DNA of 64,000 nucleotides from Hirundichthys speculiger. Lineage: Eukaryota; Chordata; Actinopteri; Beloniformes; Exocoetidae. Of the stretch, positions 43,492 to 54,345 are shown one piece after another; position 1 is the stretch's first letter; each line of letters opens with the position of its first letter. The stretch lies in assembly GCA_018398805.1 (NCBI GenBank), contig JAGFBZ010000184.1, positions 43,080-107,079 of the forward strand, in the 5' to 3' direction. The position numbers and the translations under genes are program-made. The notes beneath the pieces are model-generated. The model was not told where the DNA came from. It saw only the letters and a program-made list of their open reading frames with translations, and made no database searches.

Positions 43492-44904
43492 ATGCTGCTG
43501 ACACACTAATGTGTTACTAAACAGAAATGTTTTCAATTTAGTTTCAAATATGGAGGTGGTGTCAGCCTCCTTAACCCAAATTGGTAGCTGGTTCCATAAT
43601 AAAGGTGCCTGGTAGCAAAAGGCCCGTCCTCCAAATCTACTTTTAGATATTCTAGGAACAACGAGTAATCCTGTAGTCTGAGAGTGGAGAGCTCTATTAG
43701 AAGCATAACGTGCTATCAAGTCTTGTAAATAACGAGGAGCTAGGCCATTTAGGGCCCTATATGTGAGAAGCAGAATTTTAAACTCAACTTGAAATTTCAT
43801 GGGGAACCAGTGGAGGGAGGCTAACACTGGAGAGACGTGATCCCGCTTACGGATTCCTGTCAGCACCCTTGCTGCTGCATTCTGGATCAATTGGAGGCTA
43901 TTCAGCGAGCTTTTCGGACATCCTGCTAACAATCCATTACAATAATCCAGTCTAGAACTGACAAACGTGTAGACCAATTTTTCAGCATCACTCTGGGAGA
44001 GGATGCTCCTAATCTTGGCAATATTTCGGAGATGAAAAAAGGCTGTCTGACAAACCTGATTAATATGCTGCTTAAATGACATATCCTGGTCAAAAATGAC
44101 ACCAAGATTTCACAGCTGTGCTGGAAGCCAGCGTAAACCCAGTTAATCCATTCCTCAGGTGTTTGGGACCAAAAACAATAACCTCTGTTTTATCCAAATT
44201 TAGAAGCAGGAAGTTAGAGGACATCCAGAACTTAATGTTATTAAGACACCCTTGAAGTTTGGCCAATGCTTTTGCTTCATCTAGTTTCATGGATAAGTAC
44301 AGCTGCGTATCATCAGCGTAGGAATGGATAACTTTTCCCAAGGGTAGCATGTATAAAGTAAAAGCAGAACTGAACCCTGTGGGATGCCATAGCAGACCCT
44401 AGTCCGTGTAGAAGAAACGTCATTAACATGGACGAACTGGAACCTGTCAGATAAGTATGACTTAAACCAGCCTAATGCTGTCCCTTTAATTTCAACAATG
44501 TTCTCTAATCTATGCAGCAACAGGCCATGATCAACGGTATCAAAAGCAGCACTGAGGTCCAGCAGAACAAGGACAGATACTAATCCATTGTCTGAGGCCA
44601 TGAGAAGGTCGTTGGTGACTCTAATCAGCACCGTTTCTGTGCTATGAAGAGTTCTAAACCCTGACTGAAAAACCTGAAATAGATCATTTCTATGTAGGTA
44701 TTCTCCTAACTGGCTAGCAACTATTTTTTCCAGAATTTTAGAGAGAAATGGAAGGTTGGATATTGGTCTATAGTTTGCCAAAATGTCCAGATCAAGAGAT
44801 GGTTTCTTAAGCAAAGGTTTGATAACTGCAACTTTAAAAACCTGTGGTACATATCCTGATTGCAAAGATAGGTTAATCTGATCCAAAATTGATGTACTAA
44901 TAAA
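43492..44904 (-). pseudogene. LINE family B reverse transcriptase and C-terminal region
   Basis: Contains [80 protein letters not shown] and, downstream, SRLDYCNGLLAGCPKSSLN and RFGGRAFCYQAPLLWNQLP. At least two frameshifts (near 44350 and 44085). The catalytic YADD is intact in sequence. Confidence 0.87.
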
Positions 44905-46053
44905 CAGTGTTGTGCAAGTTACTAAAACACAGTAACTAGTTACAGTTATCAGTTACTTCATTATAAAAGTAACTCAGTAACTCAAAAGTAACTTTACCAA
45001 TTACTTTTCCAAAAAGTAATGCGTTACTGTAAAAAGTAACTAGTTACTTTTATAAAACATTACTTTAAATGCTGCCATTAATGCTATTATTTTAGTACTG
45101 TTAAATATGGAGGACGCTTTTGCTCAACTTCTTGGTTTCCATTCATATTACTAAACTCAGCAAACAAAGCTATTCTTTTAAATGTTGAATTTATTTTAGT
45201 CAGGCCAGAACAAACTGAAAATATCCAGTCACATCACAATCACACACAACGTAGCCATACCAAGAGTTACTTTTCAAAAAATTCTTAAATGTATAAAACA
45301 AAACAAGTTGATTATTCAAAATCAAAGTTGTGTTTAACCCATATAAATGTTTCTTCATAGCTCAACAATGAAGTCTAGTAAGCAATGTACAACAAACAAT
45401 TATCTTGTTTTATCCTAAAGCATTATAGCTAACTCAAATAACTATCTTTAGTTCTGTATCTATATCTATCTATCTTTAGACACCCATAAATGATATTAAA
45501 AAAAATATTAAACTGCTCAAAAATTAAATCTATCAGCAATGTCTAGTTGAAACACAAAATAAAAATGTTAGCATGTTTTAAATGTAATGGCGTGCAAGCT
45601 AAATATATATTAATCAAAATGAAAGTGTCAACACTAATGTGGTCTCAGCACCATAAAGATGAGGCTACTGCTATTGGGAATACTCCTTGAAAACAAAATA
45701 ATAATTTAAGTTAAAAAAAACAATATACACTGCATTTCTTCTTAACCTTTGTGTCGTGTTCGTTTCTCCCCCCCTACTTTAGTGTTCCTGGTCAAATTGG
45801 ACCGGCCTGTTTTAACTGCTCCTACATTAACAGAAAAACCACTGATTAACACCAAATTTTATTTAACTCCTTTTTAAGCTGTAAACAATGTCTCAGACCA
45901 CTGGTTTATATGAATAACTGCAGTGAATATACATAAAAATGGACACAGAAAAAGTAAACTGTATTCCAAAATTATCATTTATTGTAAAAAGAAAGTAACA
46001 AAAATCAAAACAGTGACCAAATTCACACATCAACATGAGCCTATCATTTTTTA

Positions 46054-46106
46054 TGTGTGTGTGTGTATGTATGTGTGTGTGTGGGTGTGTGTGTGGGGGG
46101 GGGGCG
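46054..46106. repeat. (GT)n microsatellite with G-run
   Basis: TGTGTGTGTGTATGTATGTG-type repeats ending in GGGGGGGGG. Confidence 0.9.
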
Positions 46107-46264
46107 GCTGTGTCTTCACATGTGTCTTCACACACAGGAGTGGCATCCTAACAATATTTTCTACTCTTGCTCTTCCTCCTCTTTCCTGGGTGGATGAATA
46201 CAAGAGCAAATTGCCATCCATGGACTGGAATATCACGAGACAGCTCCCACCGCTACACCGGGCT

Positions 46265-46600
46265 GTGGGCTTGAACGTGAATGTTCAGCACCGGACAGCT
46301 CCCACCACTACCACTACTGCACATTCACATTCAGTACCGAACATTCACGTTCAGTACCGGACAGCTCCCAAAGCCCAGAGTAGTGGTGGGAGCTGTCCGG
46401 TGCTGAATGTGAATGTTCAGTAGAGGACAGCTCCCACAGCCCAGAGTAGTGGTGGGAGCTGTCTGGTGCTGAACATTCACATTCAGCACTGGACAGCTCT
46501 CACAGCCCAGAGAAGTGTGGGAGCTGTCCGGTGCTGAATGTGAATGTTCAGCACCGGACAGCTCCCACCACTACTCCGGACTTTGGGAGCATGTGCCTTC
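46265..46600. repeat. Cluster of inverted repeats of CGGACAGCTCCC
   Basis: GGGAGCTGTCCGGTGCTGAA and its complement alternate several times. One pair forms a perfect 22-bp-arm hairpin (46517-46538 and 46547-46568, 8-base loop). ATTCACATTCAG and CTGAATGTGAAT pieces alternate in between. It lies inside the piggyBac and is flanked by direct duplicates of the transposase start region. Confidence 0.85.
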
Positions 46601-46803
46601 ACACACAGGAGCGGCATCCTAACAATATTTTCTATTCTTGCTCTGCCTCCTCTTTCCTGGGTGGATGAATACCAGAGTAAATTGCCATCCTTGGACTGGA
46701 ATACCACAGGTGCCTCTTCCTCAGGTGTCTTCTTCTGGAGCCTCTTCCTTGCCATCTGTTGACTGGTCAGTCTCACAATGGTCTGGATCAAAATCAGGAT
46801 CAA
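46600..46803 (-). pseudogene. piggyBac transposase N-terminal relic
   Basis: Reads QSKDGNLLWYSSTQERGGRA then RIENIVRMPL, matching the W.S...GR..A.NIIR region that opens the piggyBac transposase core. A second, slightly different copy (QSMDGNLLLYSSTQERGGRA) is at about 46130-46220. No catalytic aspartates present. Confidence 0.65.
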
Positions 46804-47605
46804 TGTTGTCTTCTATTTCTGAGACATCCTCCTCTATTTCTGGTTGAACTTCAATCCCCTGTTCATCAGGTTGAAATAAAAGGTCCAGAGCTTCTCTGAC
46901 AAGAAATCATCTGATCGGGCGCCTAGTCAATGTGTTCATAGTAAAATGAGGGCAATGCACACAAAAAAACTATATATAAGGGGTCTCTGAGAAGATATGA
47001 TGCATTTTGTATTGGAAAGTGTGGTTCATGTGGGGGGATGGGCACATAAGCCTGGGAAAGAGATGGTTCTCCTAACAAACACCTAGTTGTTGATTTTGAA
47101 ATGTGGAACAAGTATTAGTGTCATACATTTAGTTTGGAAAGTGTGGTTCATGTGGGGGGATGGGCACATAAGCACAGGAATGAGGTGGGAAGAGGAGACA
47201 CCTATTTGTTCAGTCTGAAAGGGGTTCACGTAGAAGGGGTGGTGTGTGTGTGTGTGTATGGTGGTGTATTTGTGGTTGTGTACAATCTGATGGATGAACA
47301 CAATCTAGGGTCACCCATTAATTTCCTATGGTGGTCATTTTTGACCGGGAACACCACAGGTGTTACAAAGTTGAATAAACTACTCAAAATTCAGAGAAAA
47401 TGGTGATCAGCAATTATATATGTTCATATGGCTAGTGTGGAGGATATCATAAGGCCCTGAGACAATCAAATGTAAAACACAATATTTATGATTGATGGAA
47501 GTAGGAAATCGGTCAGATTTGACCCGAACACAACAGAAAGGTTAAAAAAAAAAAAAAAAAAAAAAGAGTGCTCATGAGCAAATACTTGAATGTTTTAGAG
47601 AAAGT

Positions 47606-50261
47606 TTAGTCTTCAAACCAGTGATTGTATCTCATCAGAAGCAGCCTCTCCAACCTTTGATCAGAAAGCCTGTTCCTCTTTGGAGACAGTACCAGAAATC
47701 CCAGGCTGAAGAGTCTTTCAACTGGTGTGCTGGATGGAGTAGCTGCATTTTTCTTCAGACAAATTTCCTTTATTGTTGGGAATTGTTTGAGAATGTCCAT
47801 CCCTGTTTTTGCGGTTCTCAAGTACACAATTGTCTGCTGAAGGTGTCATCCTCCTCCTCAAAGCTAAAAAGTCATGCACACTAGAGGAGCTTGAATTGAA
47901 CGTTGTTGGAGGTGAGGGCTTCTGGACTGGTTGCTGCACAGGGCCAGGAAGAATCTTGTGGCACTCGATTGTCAGGTTTCCCTTGATGATCTCTTTCTTC
48001 GTCTGGTCTCTCAGCCACTGTAACTTAAACATGGAAAGTGTAGCAGCTGCCAGAAGTGCATCATTGCTCTCAAAGATGGATGCAAATCTTGTTTTGGTAG
48101 CCTACAAAACATATACACAGACACAGGCAATAGTTTTGAGTTATACAATTATTTACAACACAGAATGACAAAACTGAGAGTATACAGTCATGGAAAAAAT
48201 TATTAGACCACCATTTTTTCTTCACTTTCTTGTTCATTTTAATACCTGGTACCACTAAACGTCATCATGTGACTAAAACAGACAGAAAAGAAAACACTGA
48301 ATGCATAAAAGCAGTGTTTTTGGCAGTACAACGCCATAGCTATTGATGTAAAAACTTAAGTGATTTAAGTTATAATCAAGAAAACCATGGAAAATGGTAA
48401 GATATCAGCTCTTAAATAAAACTCTTATGAGCAATCTTTGTGGTTATCGTTATGTTTGTCCAAACAAATGTACCTTTTGTTGTACCAGGCATTAAAATGA
48501 ACAAGAAACTGAAGAAAATAAGGGTGGTCTAATCATTTTTTCCATGACTGTATATTTAACCATTTGAACAATTCAAAACTTAATTTGGCAAAAAAAGATT
48601 AAAAATAGTACTATTTCATTACTGTTTTTTGTTTCACCCTGTAGTATAGAATATAATAAATATATCTTTATGTCCAATTTTCTGCTTTTTTTTAAGTAAA
48701 AATTAATTTTCATACATTTCCATCGTCCTTATTATTGGGTTATGTTAATGCTCTCTCAGCAAAAAAATGTTCTGATCTATAGTTATTATAATTAATTTCT
48801 AATTTGGCAAACTATATCACATGTGCTGTAATAAAAGTGAGTGGTCTCCACTCATCAAATGCATCTTTTTGTGCTGTGAAAAGGAAAAACCAGATAATAC
48901 AAAAATGTCATGAATGTTTCTCACCTGAACTATTGCATCAGGTCGACCTGCTGCTACAATCAGACTCTCTTTCATCTCCAGCATCTTCGACATCAGTACT
49001 TCTAGTGTAGGCAGGAGGGTACCATAGTAACAGTTCTTCTCTCTTTGCAGGATGTCCAGAGCAACTGTGAGTGGCTTCATGACGAAACAATATTCCTTCA
49101 GAAACTGCAGTTCCCTTTCGCTAATACATTTTAGCTCTAAATGATCAAAGATGGTACTCAAGTCAGTTTTAGGGATTTCAACAATTCTTGCCACAGCATC
49201 ATAAAAGGAATTCCATATAGTGGAGCATGGTACTTGTAGCTTTTTGGCAAACATGTCATCCACCAGTTCTGAAGCCATTGTAGACCTGCTGGCCTTATTC
49301 CATAGTGCTGTGCACTTAGACATAGCGCTTCTGTAGATTCCTTTAGTCCTAGGATTTGAAAGGAGCCACTTGTCTACGTCTGAGCATGCAATTAAGTTTA
49401 TTGTGTGAGATGCACATCTCTGGTGCGGAGGTAAAACAATCCCTTCCTCTGCAGCAGTGTTAAGTATGTCTGCAACATCTGTGAAGATAACCTCGTCCTC
49501 CTCATCATCATCACCGTTCGAGTCAAATTCGGGTTGATACATTTGAAAGACTTTTACAAAATTAGAGCCATTATCCGCTGTAACTTTTGTTGACAGTCCA
49601 TACAATGAATGAATGTGCTCAATCTCAGCAGCAATAACATCATGTGTGTGCCTACCCTTGATCCTTTTACAGGCCAATGCAGCTTTCTGGCGCTGCAGAG
49701 TAGTGGGGTTTATCCAGTGAGCAGTCATTCCGAGGAAGCTTTTGTTGTGGACAGACCAAATGTCTGCTGTGGTCGCTATGTAGTCCAAGCTCTCAAAGGT
49801 TCTCTTCAGTTCATTTTCCATTTTCGTAAATTCTCTATCCAAGTAACTGGAAAATGTCTTCCGTCCCATTTGCAGAGTACCGCCGGAACATGGTATCAAC
49901 CTAACTAGCTATCTGAAGGCGGGTGACTCTACTGTGGAAATAGACTGCATGTTTTCTACCACATACCGCGCAATTGTTTTGTCAAGTTGTCCCTGACTAA
50001 CAGTCCCTTGGTGAAAATCCAGCCAGATACATCCCCTGGGCTTTTAGCCACTAGCTTCGTTGAGGCATGTTGTTTATACAGGTGCTTCAACAGATTAGAA
50101 TTACTGCTTGTGGCAGTAGATATGGTCTTTGAACCAAGACACAGTTTACATTTAACTAAAACGTTTTTGTCTTTCTGCTTGACACAAGTGAAATAGTGAG
50201 AATATCTCCACACGGAGAAACTTGACTTGCCCTGACATCCCTCTTCACCGGTCGCCGCCAT
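47606..50261 (-). pseudogene. hAT transposase, two exons, inactivated by few mutations
   Basis: Exon 1 from ATG 50261 to 48925 (donor Q|GTGAGA), exon 2 from 48101 (acceptor TTTTGTAG) to the stop at 47606. Features in order: BED finger (CKLCLGSK...HLYKQH), linker, RNase H-like core with IATTADIWSVHNKSFLGMTA and KVTADNGSNFVKVF, PPHQRCASHTINLIA, TIWNSFYDAVARI, KPLTVALDILQREKNCYYG, and the C-terminal dimerisation region NAATPSSTPVERLFSLG then RNRLSDQRLERLLLMRYNHW. Breaks seen: a frameshift near 50010, a stop near 49912 and a frameshift near 47826. The intron houses a mariner MITE. Otherwise close to full length; the source family was active recently. Confidence 0.88.
48185..48550. mobile_element. 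Mariner-type MITE, copy b, in the hAT transposase intron
   Basis: Intact 366 bp from CAGTCATGGAAAAAATTATT to TTTTTTCCATGACTG, TA on both sides. Used as the intact reference for copies a and c. Confidence 0.92.
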
Positions 50262-50491
50262 GACACTGCGCCACCGTTTCAGAGTCGACATGCCCACATG
50301 CTCGACACACAGTGTGTCTATGTACCAACGCGAATCTGCTTTTTAGAAACGTATTAAAAACAAGAAACGTAATGTGTTGACAAGAGAAAATAAACAGAGA
50401 GCTTTATACCATAACTGCTCAAAAGTAACGCAGTAATGCACAGTGTAGTAACGGTATACAAGTTACTTAATTTAAAAAGTAATCCGTCACA

Positions 50492-51908
50492 CAGTGGCGG
50501 CTGGTGAAAAAAAATCTTAGTCGGGCTGTTGTGCCAACATTTTTCCCTGCCTAATCTAGCATAAGCATTAAAATGAACAGTCGGAAAATGACTACAGGTC
50601 CACAATAATAATGTAATTTCAGTTTCCAGTTTCACATAAGAAGTAACAATTTACAGCTATATTAGACTCTATGCTATCAAATACTATACAATCAAGGGGT
50701 AAATTGTCCTTCCGAAAGGATGCTGTGCAGCCTCTCCAATAAGGCACCAGCTATTGAATCCGCACAGCTGTTGGGTAGCTTGATGAATTCATAGAACCGC
50801 TCCTGTATATTGTTGCGTCCATCAATGTACCTCAGTACCAGGACTAGCTGACATCATGTCCCCACACTGCTAATTCAAAAGCACCACAAAATTGAACACA
50901 ACTGATTATCTTGGATAAAATATTACATTTTCTATCTACCTCTTCATTGTGCCTTCTTTCAGCAATGTGGTGCCCATCATCTAGCTGCATTGCTATGCTA
51001 ATCTTTCCGAGCACAGCTAGCTTTACACAGTTTTCCGTGTGAACTTTGGATCTCTCATGTTTCTTGATCCGTTCAAAGAGGTGCTTTAAGTCAGTTAGTC
51101 CAGTCTTTGTCCAAGTCCAATCACATCTGTCACTTCTGAAGAGGATACAGGGGAAACAGAAAAGTGCATTAGCTGCTCCACAACCTGCCAGCCACGTCTC
51201 ACGGTTGAACCAGCTCCGACAAAAACTCAGTTTGTATGATTTACCTTTCTCCTTCGTTTACTAGTAAATGTTAATTTCAGGCTTTTCGGGTCCCAGCTCC
51301 TTAACGAGAAGTTTTTCCTCCGTCGTCCGTCTCGCAAAAGGGAACATTAATAATGATTTCACCGAATTTGGTGGAAGCTACTCTTGAACTCCAGTTGTCA
51401 TCGCCGTCGCCATCTCTCTTCCTCGTCGCCGTATTTTTTTTCTCCCGACGTAGGACAGAGTCTGGGAGTTGCTCTACGAAATAAAACTATCGCTGGCCCT
51501 TCACGTAGCTCTAGCTCATAAACCTTCACGCATTTTACGTAGCAGTTGGGGCTACATTTCCAGAGCCCCATCAGCGTTAAATTTGGTGACGTTGATAGGC
51601 CAATTATTGATCATTTTTACCTAGCAACCATAACCGGATTGGCTATTTAGCTGCAGGTCAGGGGCGCTTTGCCGAGCGCCCTGTGAGAGAACGATGCACT
51701 GTAGGTCGGTGGACATTCACTGTTTAATGAGTGTCAATTGGTGGAAATGTTGTTTAAATTATTTAAATCGCATGTAGGCACACATTAAGTATTAAGTAAA
51801 TCTGATGCTGATCAAAAAAAAAAATATAATTAAAATAGAATAAATATTTTTCCCCTCCACAGCTGGTGGGGCAGAGCCCCAGCGCCCCCTATGGGCCAGC
51901 CCCCTCTG
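50492..51908. mobile_element. 1.4-kb non-autonomous hAT inside the 7-kb hAT
   Basis: CAGTGGCGGCTGG at the left, GCCCCCTCTG at the right, perfect 8-bp duplication CCGTCACA (50484-50491 and 51909-51916). No transposase frame. GC-rich right end with GGGGCAGAGCCCC. Confidence 0.85.
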
Positions 51909-51994
51909 CCGTCACAGTAATAGTTGCTGCCAAAGTAACGGCGTTACAGTAATGCGTTACTTTATAACGCGTTAGTCCCAATATTCCCAATAAA

Positions 51995-52420
51995 GAACAT
52001 GACATCTTTGAGCAATGGAGTTGGGATGGAGTTCAACAGACACATAGATGGTTTAGCTTTGCTGATAGCTGAGATCAACCCAGAGAGGCCTACAGGAGAG
52101 AAACAGTCCAGAGTCAAATCAGAAACAGAAGAAATTAGCGAAGCTGCAGAGATGTCCACAGCCGTCAACAGTTGGCTTGGCCTATCTCATCTCTAATTTT
52201 GATTATTTTCTCTCTGAAAAAGCTCATAAAGTCTTCACTACTAAGAGTAGCATGAATGCATGGACCAACAGAGTTGTGACTCTTTGTCAGCCTGGCTACA
52301 GTGCTGAACAAAAAACGTGGATTAGATTTGTTCTCTTCTATTAATGATGAATAATAAGATGTTCTAGCTCTTTTGTAGTCTATTAAACTATCTTTCCAGG
52401 CACGATAGGAGTCCACAGAT
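51995..52420 (-). pseudogene. LINE family B upstream ORF2 fragment
   Basis: [59 protein letters not shown] and, in another frame, CLLNSIPTPLLKDVMFFIG. This is the linker between endonuclease and reverse transcriptase, frameshifted near 52168. Confidence 0.8.
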
Positions 52421-52646
52421 TTACAGGAGTATCATCTCCTTTCCAATTTTCGTGCATTCTGCTTCAGCATGCGAATATGTGAATTATATTAGGGAGCTGA
52501 GCTCCTATGGTTAGAGACCCTCTTCCTCAGAGGAGCAACAGCGTCCAGGGCTGAATGAAAAATACACCAAATCAAACTTAGCGAGACAGTGGGGCAAAAC
52601 TCAACTTTGAGACAGAAAAGTTTGTTAAGGCGCCTGCAGTCTGAGG

Positions 52647-53393
52647 ATGAACACGACGCTGAAGCACTGGAGGGAAGCGGCCACTCTCATTCTGGCCGCA
52701 GGACACAGGCTCGGCGCGGACAGCTTGTCGTCAAGGACACCGCTGGGCAGCAGCGCTGGGCGGTCACACCTGCCGCACCGGTCCCGCTTTGATTACGACG
52801 TCCTGGTGCTCAAACGGAGCAGTAAAAGTGGATTCATGCCCAATGCTTATGTGTTTCCCGGTGGTGTGGTGGACTCCTCGGACTTTTCGAACGAATGGCT
52901 GGACATATTTAAATCTTTTACGAACTCCCCTAAATTTGGCTTAAGAAGTGTAAAACAACCTCTAGAGACCAGACCACCGATCTTTGCCACAGACCGACAG
53001 AAGCTGGGCTCCACTGTTCCAGGGGCTGTCGCCCTCCGGATCTGCGCCTTGAGGGAGACGTTTGAGGAATTGGGGGTTCTTCTGGTTGTGCCTCAGAAGG
53101 ATGAGACAAGTTTCAGGGATGTGTGTGGTAGTCGTCTTTGCAAAGAACACCAGATGTGCAATGGTGAGTTCGAGAAGTGGAGGGCTCTAGTGCACCAAAG
53201 CCCCTCCAACTTCATCAGGATGTGCAGGGAGTTGGAGGTGCTGTCCAACATCTGGGCTTTACACAAGTGGGCCAACTGGCTGACCCCCGCAGGCCGACAT
53301 GGGTCTGCGAGGTTTGACACGGCCTTCTTCTTGTGCTGCTTGCAGGAGGTCCCGCAGACAAGTCAAGATGAAAAGGAAATTGTGGGCTTTCAG
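52647..53393 (+). CDS. nudt19: NUDT19 (acyl-CoA diphosphatase), N-terminal two-thirds
   Basis: Peroxisomal Nudix hydrolase that cleaves coenzyme A and acyl-CoAs; human length 375. Start ATG 52647 gives MNTTLKHWREAATLILAAGH, like the human RWRRAASIVLAAG. Visible: VLVLKRSSKSGFMPNAYVFP-GGVVDSSDF (residues 51-79), the Nudix half-signature RICALRETFEELGVLL (131-146; REx2EExGx pattern, GX5E half separated as usual in NUDT19), NIWALHKWANWLTPAG (202-217) and RFDTAFFLCCLQE (222-234). Homology ends at GFQ (residue 249, 53393). The frame then runs 17 residues into transposon-like sequence to a stop at 53447. The human continuation (APPQFYE..., C-terminal region) was not found downstream. It may be a truncated gene, or exon 1 with an unusual border and later exons outside the window; no GT follows GFQ directly. 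Upstream neighbour in synteny: slc7a9. Confidence 0.88.
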
Positions 53394-53403
53394 GAAGCAC
53401 TAG

Positions 53404-53460
53404 GAAGGGTGCGGTGCTTACCAAAAGGTCAATTGACCTTTCAGTAAGCACCGCCCCCTC
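53404..53460. repeat. Inverted pair of P-like transposon ends (44-bp palindrome)
   Basis: GCGGTGCTTACCAAAAGGTC and GACCTTTCAGTAAGCACCGC meet head to head around AATT (53411-53454). Both look like the same terminal sequence in opposite directions, and similarity continues outward (GGAAGGGT against CCCCTCCC). It lies immediately after the nudt19 homology and before a THAP exon. Confidence 0.8.
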
Positions 53461-53574
53461 CCAAGTTACTGTTGCTAGGTCAGACAAACTTGCTGCTCCT
53501 GTGTTAAGGACTGTGTTAATTCGCTATTTTTCCGATGTGTATCATCAGTGTTAATATTATACTGTGATAACGGT

Positions 53575-53770
53575 ATGGGGAAATATTGCTGCTGGGGACC
53601 TGCAATAGTGACTCGAGGTGTCCAGAACGTTTGGAGGGGACTTTTTTTATTCCCTTTCCCAAACCAAGACAAACGCTGGAAAACTGCAGGCTTTGGTCAG
53701 TTATGTGTCCCTCCACACAACCAATAGGAATGTGGAGAAAGTTACAAAACACACCTACATTTACTCCAAG
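53575..53770 (+). pseudogene. THAP zinc-finger exon relic
   Basis: ATG 53575 reads MGKYCCWG. One base is missing, then GTCNSDSRCPERLEG and TFFIPFPKPRQT follow in the next frame, and VTKHTYIYSK in another, ending at an AAG|GTAAGT donor (53771). Cys spacing, the FPFP element and the donor position match a THAP first exon of a transposon. At least two frameshifts. Confidence 0.6.
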
Positions 53771-54132
53771 GTAAGTTTACTTTGTTTATTAGATGATTGA
53801 TTTAACCACCGTTTAGTAAAAGTAATAATATGATTTAGCGGCAAGGAGGGTGATGAGTTCTCAGTTAGCATTAGCGCTGGTCCATAGTGTCGATGACTTC
53901 TCCACTATGGAGCAGAGCTTGCTAGCCAGCTATAAGCTTGCCTTGTTGTCTACAAATATATATGGCCCTGGATATTTATTTTGTTAGGTATAAGGTGAGG
54001 CTTGTGATGTTAACGTCACTTTATTAATTATACTAATACAATGCTCCGACTGTCTCATGTTAACATAGCTCTGGTGTGGGATAGACCTATGGACCAGAGC
54101 TAATGCTAACGGAGAGATGTTTTCACATCCCT
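53771..54132. other. No gene recognised
   Basis: AT-rich, with TTAGCATTAGCGCTGG-type motifs typical of fish intergenic repeats; probably the interior of the THAP element. Confidence 0.4.
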
Positions 54133-54155
54133 AGGGTTAGGGTTAGGGTTAGGGC
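54133..54155. repeat. Short telomere-like TTAGGG run
   Basis: TAGGGTTAGGGTTAGGG with about four units. Shorter runs occur at 59324-59336 and at 32893 and 38224. Confidence 0.9.
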
Positions 54156-54157
54156 TC

Positions 54158-54345
54158 CAGCTGTCCACATGACAGGGCAAGACACTGAACCCTAACTTGC
54201 CCCCGGTGGGTCAGGCAGCACCTTGCATGGTAGCAACCACCACACTGGTGTGAATGTGTGTGTGAATGAGTGAATGAGAGGCCATTGTAAATGAGGGCAC
54301 CTTGATGGTGTGGATAAAGCAGTATATAAGTCCAGTCCATTTACA
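54158..54345 (+). mobile_element. SINE or LINE-tail fragment
   Basis: GGCAAGACACTGAACCCTAA, CCCCGGTGGGTCAGGCAG, GTGTGAATGTGTGTGTGAAT and GTATATAAGTCCAGTCCATT in the order of a common fish SINE tail. Both ends truncated. Confidence 0.6.

Larger units (their letters stand above)
45746..47541 (-). mobile_element. piggyBac element, internally deleted
   Basis: TTAA-CCTTTGTGTCGTGTTCG on the left and CGAACACAACAGAAAGG-TTAA on the right: inverted ends with the TTAA target of piggyBac. Subterminal GGTCAAATTGGACC and GGTCAGATTTGACC. It contains N-terminal transposase relics at 46130-46240 and 46600-46803 and a cluster of inverted repeats between them. No DDD catalytic domain. Confidence 0.88.
44905..51986 (-). 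mobile_element. 7.1-kb hAT transposon with near-complete transposase
   Basis: One end CAGTGTTGTGCAAGTTACT, the other GCGTTAGTCCCAATATTC (the GTTAC/GCGTTA-rich termini of a common fish hAT family). Flanks CTAATAAA (44897-44904) and CCAATAAA (51987-51994) are an 8-bp duplication with one mismatch, and the uninterrupted LINE copy at 54400 has the unbroken site. It contains the transposase (47606-50261), a piggyBac relic, a mariner MITE and a 1.4-kb hAT. Confidence 0.9.
43492..52560 (-). mobile_element. L2/CR1-type LINE (family B), minus copy, split by a 7-kb hAT
   Basis: 3' part 43492-44904 and 5' part 51995 to about 52560. In order it encodes [20 protein letters not shown] and [15 protein letters not shown] (linker after the endonuclease), IPTPLLKDVMFFIG, then after the h[63 protein letters not shown] and a C-terminal block to TKLKTFLFSNTLV. 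Frameshifts are present. The upstream endonuclease is missing. A plus-strand relative is at 54346-58080. Confidence 0.88.

Noticed and set aside
54133..54155. Telomeric repeats as evidence of a chromosome end
   Set aside because: Only about four units, embedded between transposons; an interstitial remnant or chance.
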